DNA of 28,184 nucleotides from Actinomycetes bacterium. Its GTDB lineage: Bacteria > Actinomycetota > Actinomycetes > Actinomycetales > Cellulomonadaceae. Position 1 is the first letter of the stretch, and each line of letters begins with the position of its first letter. The position numbers were made by a program, and so were the translations under genes. Below the pieces are notes generated by a model, which saw only the letters and a list, made by a program, of their open reading frames with translations, was not told the origin of the DNA and ran no database searches. The stretch is from NCBI GenBank assembly GCA_023424135.1, contig JAFAEH010000252.1:1-28184 (forward strand), read 5' to 3'. This document shows, piece by piece, positions 23,780 through 28,184 of this stretch.

Positions 23780-24814
23780 ATGGACGGCCAGGACGACGCC
23801 CTCTTCGACATCGGTGCCGGCGGCGACCGGGCCGATCCGGAGAACGACTGGTGGCCCCCGGGCGTCATCGAGAACCTCCCGCCCGTCGGAGGGGACCAGG
23901 CGCTGGCCGACGTGCGGGACTGGTTCCTCGCGGCCGACCCGGACGGCTCCCGGTTCGCCCGCGTGCTGCGGGAATCCCTCGACCAGGTCCTCGACGGGCC
24001 GCGCACGATGAGGTTCCGCTACTCGGACCTGCGCAAGACCGAGAAGACGCACGTCGGCACGATCGTGGAGATCAACCTCGGCAAGGAGTTCGGCCTCGCG
24101 GACGGCGTCCAGATGGACTACTCCATCGCGGGCCACGACGTCGACTGCAAGTACTCCATGTTCATCCGGGGGTGGGAGCTCCCGCTCGAATCGCTCGGGC
24201 ATCTCGTCCTGCTGCTGTGGGCGGACGACGACGCGAGCGTGTGGTCCGCGGGCCTGTGGCGCGTCGACCCGCGCGTGCTCAACCGCGGGCAGGGGAACCG
24301 GGACCGTAAGCGCAAGATGCTCAAGGCAGCCTCGGACCAGATCACGTGGCTGTGGAGGGATGCCCGCCTCGACGAGAACCTGCTGCTCCACCTGCCTGCC
24401 GCGACCGTGGGGCAGATCTTTTCGCACTCGGGGCCGCGCAACGGGCAGCAGCGGGTGAACGAGCTGTTCCGCCTGGTGCAGGGGCGGATCATCCGTCGTG
24501 AGGTCGTCCTGACGGTCGCGCAGCAGAAGGACGGCCCGCGGAGGGCCCGGATGGCACGTGAGCAGACGCACCTCGGCAAGGAGGGGATCGTCGTGCTCGG
24601 GCACTACGAGTGGGACGTCACGGTCGCGCGTCGGCTCGGGCTGCCGGTGCCGCGCAACGGTGAGTGGGTCTCGGCCCGCGTCGCGTCCGCGGACCACGAC
24701 GGGCCGGGGACGTTCGCCGCCGACGGTGCGAACTGGCGGCTGGCGGCGGCCGACGAGTGGGTGCCTGCGGCGCCTCGCGTGCCGCGCAGCAAGTCGCTGG
24801 CGGAGGACGCGTGA
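23780..24814 (+). CDS. NaeI-like type IIE restriction endonuclease
   Basis: This 344-aa enzyme is predicted to cut double-stranded DNA after binding two copies of its site. NaeI catalytic residues Glu70, Asp86, Asp95 and Lys97 line up with Glu97, Asp113, Asp122 and Lys124 here, all with a constant shift of 27. The NaeI ligase-like patch (LDQLLDGQR) appears as LDQVLDGPR, with Val70 where NaeI has Leu43. The C-terminal half would be the CAP-like DNA-binding effector domain of NaeI. NaeI recognises GCCGGC; the specificity here is likely but not certain to be the same. About 27 extra N-terminal residues precede the NaeI-like part. The cognate methyltransferase lies downstream. NaeI residue numbers are from memory of the literature. 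Confidence 0.9.
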   Translation: MDGQDDALFDIGAGGDRADPENDWWPPGVIENLPPVGGDQALADVRDWFLAADPDGSRFARVLRESLDQVLDGPRTMRFRYSDLRKTEKTHVGTIVEINLGKEFGLADGVQMDYSIAGHDVDCKYSMFIRGWELPLESLGHLVLLLWADDDASVWSAGLWRVDPRVLNRGQGNRDRKRKMLKAASDQITWLWRDARLDENLLLHLPAATVGQIFSHSGPRNGQQRVNELFRLVQGRIIRREVVLTVAQQKDGPRRARMAREQTHLGKEGIVVLGHYEWDVTVARRLGLPVPRNGEWVSARVASADHDGPGTFAADGANWRLAAADEWVPAAPRVPRSKSLAEDA

Positions 24815-24963
24815 GCACGGTTCGAGCCCGTCGGTGAGAGAGGCGGGCGTCCGGCGCGTCGTGTGACGGATCGGGCAGGCCCGGGAGCGACCATGGTGTC
24901 GGTGCCATGTGGTTGGCTACGCCGAGCGAGTGGGCCGCGGTCGGCCCCGGACGACGGGATGCC

Positions 24964-24968
24964 GGAGG
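24964..24968 (+). promoter_or_regulatory. Ribosome-binding site deciding the methyltransferase start
   Basis: GGAGG lies 5 nt before the TTG at 24974, which directly precedes motif I of the methyltransferase. The in-frame ATG at 24959 has no such site. The rest of the 24815-24973 gap shows no gene. Confidence 0.55.
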
Positions 24969-24973
24969 AGACA

Positions 24974-26083
24974 TTGAGCGAGCTTCGTACGCTGGACCTG
25001 TTCGCCGGAGCGGGGGGGCTCTCCCTCGGCTTCGAGCAGGCTGGCGCCGGATTCCGACCGGTGCACGCCGTCGAGATCGACGCCGCGGCAGCCCGGACGT
25101 ACAAGCGGCACTTCGGCGTGCCCGTCTATGACGGTCCGATCGAGACGATCGAGTCGTTCACCGAGCTCGGTGAGGCCGACGTGATCATCGGCGGTCCGCC
25201 GTGCCAAGGCTTCTCCCCGCTCGGTCGGGACCGCGACGACGTGTCGCGGGCCGAGATGAACGAGCTGTGGCAGCACTACCTGCGAGCGGTGCGCGAGCTC
25301 AAGCCGCAGGCGTTCGTCATCGAGAACGTCCCCGAGTTCCAGAGGTCCGCACAGTTCGCCCGGCTCCTGCAGCTGATGGACGAGGACGAGGACCTGCGGG
25401 ACTACGGGTACGGCTACGGCGTGCTCAACGCCGCCGACTACGGAGTCCCTCAGCGGCGGCTGCGGGGATTCTTCGTCGCCGTCCGCGGCCTCGAGGCGGT
25501 CGAGTTCCCGCCCCCCGTCACCCACGGTCCGAGCAGTGGAACGGGTCAGCCGTACGCGACGGTGCGTACCGCGTTCGAGGGCCTCAGCCTCATGCCTGCA
25601 CTCACCGAGCCGAGCCTCGACCGCGAGAACCGCCAGGACCTGCACTTCCGTCGTCAGCCCCGTCCCACCTCGATCGAGCGCTACCAGGCGATCCCGGAGG
25701 GCGGCAACAGGTTCGATCTTGCAGCCAACCGCCCCGACCTCCTGCCTCGCTGCTGGCGCGACAAGCCCACCGGGACGACCGACGTCATGGGTCGCCTGTG
25801 GTGGGACCGCCCGTCCGTCACGATCCGCACCGAGTTCTTCAAGCCGGAGAAGGGGCGATACCTCCACCCCATCGCGGACCGGCCCATCACGCATCGCGAG
25901 GCGGCGCGGATCCAGACCTTCCCCGACACGTTCGAGTTCGAGGGGACCAAGACGGAGATCGCACGACAGATCGGCAACGCGGTGCCGCCGACGCTCGCTC
26001 GACAGATCGCGCTTCACGTCGCAGCCCTGATCGCGCAGGCGGCGGACCGCCCGGACAGCCGTGGGCGACCCGCCCGTCCCTAG
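24974..26083 (+). CDS. DNA (cytosine-5) methyltransferase of the NaeI-type system
   Basis: This 369-aa modification enzyme transfers a methyl group from S-adenosylmethionine to C5 of cytosine, protecting host DNA from the adjacent endonuclease. Motif I is DLFAGAGGLSLGFE, right at the N-terminus. Motif IV is GGPPCQGFS with catalytic Cys77, motif VI is VIENVP (Glu117), motif VIII is QRRLRGFF (from 160), and motif X is QIGNAVPP near the C-terminus. The target-recognition region lies roughly between residues 180 and 300. The TTG start is chosen by its ribosome-binding site; upstream ATG/GTG codons would add residues not typical of the family. The gene overlaps the Vsr gene by 23 nt. It could also protect DNA from the DISARM-like operon, which has no methyltransferase of its own. 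Confidence 0.93.
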   Translation: MSELRTLDLFAGAGGLSLGFEQAGAGFRPVHAVEIDAAAARTYKRHFGVPVYDGPIETIESFTELGEADVIIGGPPCQGFSPLGRDRDDVSRAEMNELWQHYLRAVRELKPQAFVIENVPEFQRSAQFARLLQLMDEDEDLRDYGYGYGVLNAADYGVPQRRLRGFFVAVRGLEAVEFPPPVTHGPSSGTGQPYATVRTAFEGLSLMPALTEPSLDRENRQDLHFRRQPRPTSIERYQAIPEGGNRFDLAANRPDLLPRCWRDKPTGTTDVMGRLWWDRPSVTIRTEFFKPEKGRYLHPIADRPITHREAARIQTFPDTFEFEGTKTEIARQIGNAVPPTLARQIALHVAALIAQAADRPDSRGRPARP

Positions 26084-26474
26084 CTCGCCCGGCGTGTCCC
26101 GCCGGATGAGCGCCCATCCGCGGCGGGACACGGGACCCGAGCTGGCGCTACGGCGGATCCTGCACGCCCGTGGCATGCGCTACCGGGTCAACCTTCCCGT
26201 CCCCGGGGCGCCGCGGCGAACCATGGACGTCGCGTTCACCCGGGCGAAGGTCGCCGTGTTCGTCGACGGCTGCTTCTGGCACGGGTGCCCGCAGCACGGG
26301 TCGTTGCCCCGCGCGAACGCGGAGTGGTGGGCGGCCAAGTTGGCGCGTAACTCGGAGCGGGACGCGCAGACGACCGCCCTGCTCGAGTCACAGGGCTGGA
26401 CCGTCGTGCGACTGTGGGAGCACGAGTCGCCCACGAGCATGAGCTCGACGGTGTCACAGGCCCTCCGTGCGTGA
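26061..26474 (+). CDS. vsr: Very short patch repair (Vsr) endonuclease
   Basis: This 137-aa mismatch endonuclease nicks beside T:G mismatches that arise when 5-methylcytosine deaminates, starting repair back to C:G. It shows the family pattern: RRMSAHPRRDTGPELALRR, then RRTMDVAF (Asp56, by position the likely catalytic/metal residue), and VFVDGCFWHGCP with Asp69. The GTG at 26061 lies inside the end of the methyltransferase gene (23-nt overlap), so the two are coupled, as often found for C5-methyltransferases. Its job is to limit mutation at the sites modified by that enzyme. A shorter GTG start at 26094 is possible. Confidence 0.93.
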   Translation: MGDPPVPSSPGVSRRMSAHPRRDTGPELALRRILHARGMRYRVNLPVPGAPRRTMDVAFTRAKVAVFVDGCFWHGCPQHGSLPRANAEWWAAKLARNSERDAQTTALLESQGWTVVRLWEHESPTSMSSTVSQALRA

Positions 26475-26599
26475 TCGTATGCAGGTGCCGCAGGTCGCCC
26501 TCGCCCTGCGGATCGGGTCTGACGGCGGCCTGGTCAGCAGCCGGTCCGTGGGCAAGAATCCGTGCCCGTGAACGCGAACCGCTCCCGGGAGCTGACGAG

Positions 26600-26713
26600 T
26601 TGCTGAACGGCGACGAGGTCGACGAGACCGTCGAGATCCTCGCCGACACCGAGCTCATGCGGTCCATCCGTGAGGCACGTGCGGAGATCGCCGCCGGACG
26701 GATCGACTTCGGG
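26600..26713 (+). pseudogene. Remnant of a Phd/YefM-type antitoxin C-terminus
   Basis: A 38-residue stretch containing VDETVEILADTELMRSIREA and EIAAGRIDFG resembles the toxin-binding C-terminal helices of Phd/YefM (RelB-like) antitoxins. The N-terminal DNA-binding part is missing, no toxin gene follows, and the frame has no stop of its own but runs straight into pyrE. A TTG at 26600 with GGGAG 9 nt upstream might still start translation. The rest of the 320-nt gap (26475-26794) holds only the pyrE promoter. The call rests on pattern recall over a short segment. Confidence 0.35.
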
Positions 26714-26781
26714 ACGCAGGTCTGGAGAAGTCACAGCCTCGACAGGTCACCGACCCGCGGCCCGCGTGCCGGCCGGGCCGG

Positions 26782-26787
26782 TACCCT
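26782..26787 (+). promoter_or_regulatory. Leaderless promoter -10 of pyrE
   Basis: TACCCT (TANNNT) ends exactly 7 nt before the pyrE GTG at 26795. This spacing is diagnostic of leaderless genes in actinobacteria and supports that start codon. Confidence 0.6.
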
Positions 26788-26794
26788 CGGGGCC

Positions 26795-27370
26795 GTGACC
26801 GACGCCCCCGGCGCGACCCCGCGCGAGCAGCTCCTGACCCTCGTCCGTGACCTCGCCGTGGTGCACGGCCGGGTCACGCTGTCCTCCGGCAAGGAGGCCG
26901 ACTACTACGTCGACCTGCGGCGGGTGACGCTGCACCACCGTGCGGCACCGCTCATCGGGCACCTCATGCTCGACATGCTCGAGGTGGCGGGCCTCGGCAC
27001 GGCCGACGTCGACGCGGTCGGTGGCCTGACGCTCGGCGCGGACCCGGTCGCGACGTCGCTGCTGCACGCGGCAGCCTCGCGCGGGCAGGACCTCGACGCG
27101 TTCGTCGTGCGCAAGGAGGCCAAGGCGCACGGCATGCAGCGCCGGATCGAAGGTCCCGACGTCGCCGGGCGTCGCGTCGTCGTCGTCGAGGACACCTCGA
27201 CCACGGGCGGCTCTCCCGTGACCGCCGTGCAGGCGGTCCGCGAGGCCGGTGGCGAGGTCGTGGGGGTCGCGACGATCGTCGACCGCGGCACGGGTGCGCG
27301 GGAGGTCATCGAGGCGCTCGGCGTGCCCTACCACCACCTGTTCGACCTGTCCGACCTCGGGCTGTCCTGA
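26795..27370 (+). CDS. pyrE: Orotate phosphoribosyltransferase
   Basis: This 191-aa cytoplasmic enzyme of de novo pyrimidine synthesis joins orotate and PRPP to give orotidine 5'-phosphate and pyrophosphate. The PRPP-binding motif VVVVEDTSTTGG (residues about 128-139, acidic pair Glu132/Asp133) is clear. SSGKEADYYVDLRR near the N-terminus and FVVRKEAKAHG (catalytic loop) are typical of actinobacterial PyrE. The frame is open far upstream, but the GTG at 26795 is chosen because of family length and the leaderless -10 hexamer. It is a chromosomal core gene and marks the right border of the island. Confidence 0.95.
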   Translation: MTDAPGATPREQLLTLVRDLAVVHGRVTLSSGKEADYYVDLRRVTLHHRAAPLIGHLMLDMLEVAGLGTADVDAVGGLTLGADPVATSLLHAAASRGQDLDAFVVRKEAKAHGMQRRIEGPDVAGRRVVVVEDTSTTGGSPVTAVQAVREAGGEVVGVATIVDRGTGAREVIEALGVPYHHLFDLSDLGLS

Positions 27371-27384
27371 GAGACGGTCGGCCG

Positions 27385-28184
27385 GTGCAGCGCGGGGTGC
27401 GGATCGGCGCGCTCGTCGTCGTCGGTGCCGTCGGCCTGGGGGTCGTCGGGCCGGCCGTCCTGTCCGACCACCCGGGTGCGGGCCTGCTCGCGTTCGGTGC
27501 CGTCGCCGCGGTCGTCGTCGCCGTGGTCGGCGGGTGGCTGCGGCGCAAGCGCCAGGAACGGCTCACGGCGTGGGCGCACGCGGCCGGGTGGACGTACTCC
27601 CCGCGCGACCCGGGCATCGGCCTCGCGAAGCTGCACTCGGGCGCGCCGTTCGGCAAGGGCAGCAGCCGTACCGTCACGGACGTCCTGACGGGCGCGTACG
27701 ACGGGCTGCCCGCGGTCTCGTTCACCTACGAGTGGGCCACGGGCAGCGGCGACGAACGACGCGAGTACGAGTCGCACGTCGTCGGCCTCGCGCTGCCCGC
27801 GTACCTGCCGACGCTCGAGGTGACGTCGGAGGGGCTCGGGGCGCGCATGGCCAAGGCGTTCGGCGCGCGCGACCTGCACCTGGAGTCCGAGGAGTTCAAC
27901 GCTGCCTACCGGGTCGACGCGTCCGACCCGCGCACGGCGCACGCGATCCTGCACCCGCGGCTGCTCGAGCGGCTGCTGCGCGCCGACGCGCGCGCGGTGG
28001 AGTGGCGCATCGAGGGCACGTGGCTGCTCTCGTGGGAGGTCGGGTCGACGGACGTCGACCGCATCGCCCCGCGACTGGGCGTCCTCGCGGCGGTCGTGCG
28101 CGGCGCGCCGCGGCACGTGTGGCAGGACCACGGGTACGACCCGGCGACCGACGGGGCACCGGGAGCCCGGGCCGCGCGCTGGGC
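27385..28184 (+). CDS. Membrane-anchored protein of unknown function (cut by window end)
   Basis: An open frame starts at GTG 27385, 14 nt after pyrE, and runs without a stop to the window end (266 complete codons). Two hydrophobic helices lie near the N-terminus (IGALVVVGAVGLGVVG and LLAFGAVAAVVVAVVGGWL), followed by a basic RRKRQER stop-transfer segment and a soluble domain beginning WAHAAGWTYSPRD. This layout recalls actinobacterial hypothetical proteins found next to pyrE. I do not recognise a named function. Probably cotranscribed with pyrE. Confidence 0.75.
   Translation, partial: MQRGVRIGALVVVGAVGLGVVGPAVLSDHPGAGLLAFGAVAAVVVAVVGGWLRRKRQERLTAWAHAAGWTYSPRDPGIGLAKLHSGAPFGKGSSRTVTDVLTGAYDGLPAVSFTYEWATGSGDERREYESHVVGLALPAYLPTLEVTSEGLGARMAKAFGARDLHLESEEFNAAYRVDASDPRTAHAILHPRLLERLLRADARAVEWRIEGTWLLSWEVGSTDVDRIAPRLGVLAAVVRGAPRHVWQDHGYDPATDGAPGARAARW

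Noticed and set aside
26475..26794. Duplicate of the tRNA-Gln 3' end as an attachment site at the right border
   Set aside because: No stretch here matches the T arm or acceptor end of the tRNA.
1..28184. CRISPR array, insertion sequence or prophage genes
   Set aside because: No regularly spaced repeats, transposase, integrase or phage structural genes were found in any frame.

Overview
The window is very GC-rich, dense, and uses GTG/TTG starts and TANNNT -10 hexamers about 7 nt before start codons (leaderless promoters). This points to a high-GC actinobacterium, most likely Cellulomonadaceae or a close relative. That placement is inferred from composition, gene style and the kinds of neighbours, not from a database search.

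Left flank (1-12134), ordinary chromosome: a NarL-type two-component pair, an ABC exporter of the NatA/YhaQ-NatB/YhaP kind, an ABC-F ATPase, a convergent MarR regulator plus CynX-like MFS transporter, a three-gene cluster (SPFH-SHOCT protein, double zinc-ribbon membrane protein, small membrane protein) resembling the Bacillus ydjI/ydjG membrane-stress genes, a TetR regulator, and a tRNA-Gln(UUG).

Defence island (about 12135-26720), between tRNA-Gln and pyrE: first a tightly coupled four-gene operon (12564-23734, overlaps of 4, 4 and 20 nt). It encodes a 1566-aa sacsin-like GHKL ATPase fused to an SF2 helicase, a NERD nuclease fused to an SF1 (UvrD-like) helicase, a DrmA-like helicase and a DrmB-like DUF1998 protein. 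DrmA and DrmB are the DISARM core. However, drmC, drmD, drmE and both DISARM methyltransferases are absent, and the first two genes are not standard DISARM components, so this looks like a DISARM-related system of unusual make-up. It is followed by a complete NaeI-like type IIE restriction-modification set: an endonuclease with exact NaeI active-site spacing, a C5-cytosine methyltransferase, and an overlapping Vsr mismatch endonuclease. A probable remnant of a Phd/YefM-type antitoxin lies at the right edge.

Right flank (26795-28184): pyrE (orotate phosphoribosyltransferase) with its own leaderless promoter, and the start of a membrane-anchored protein of unknown function cut by the window end. 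No integrase, transposase, CRISPR array or duplicated tRNA end is visible, so how the island arrived is not shown. By eye the four-gene operon is less extremely GC-rich at third codon positions than either flank, while the NaeI genes look closer to the flanks, which suggests at least two acquisition events or different ages.

Working model (inference): the NaeI-type methyltransferase marks self DNA, the cognate endonuclease cuts unmarked double-stranded DNA, and the helicase/nuclease operon attacks invading DNA independently or in cooperation.
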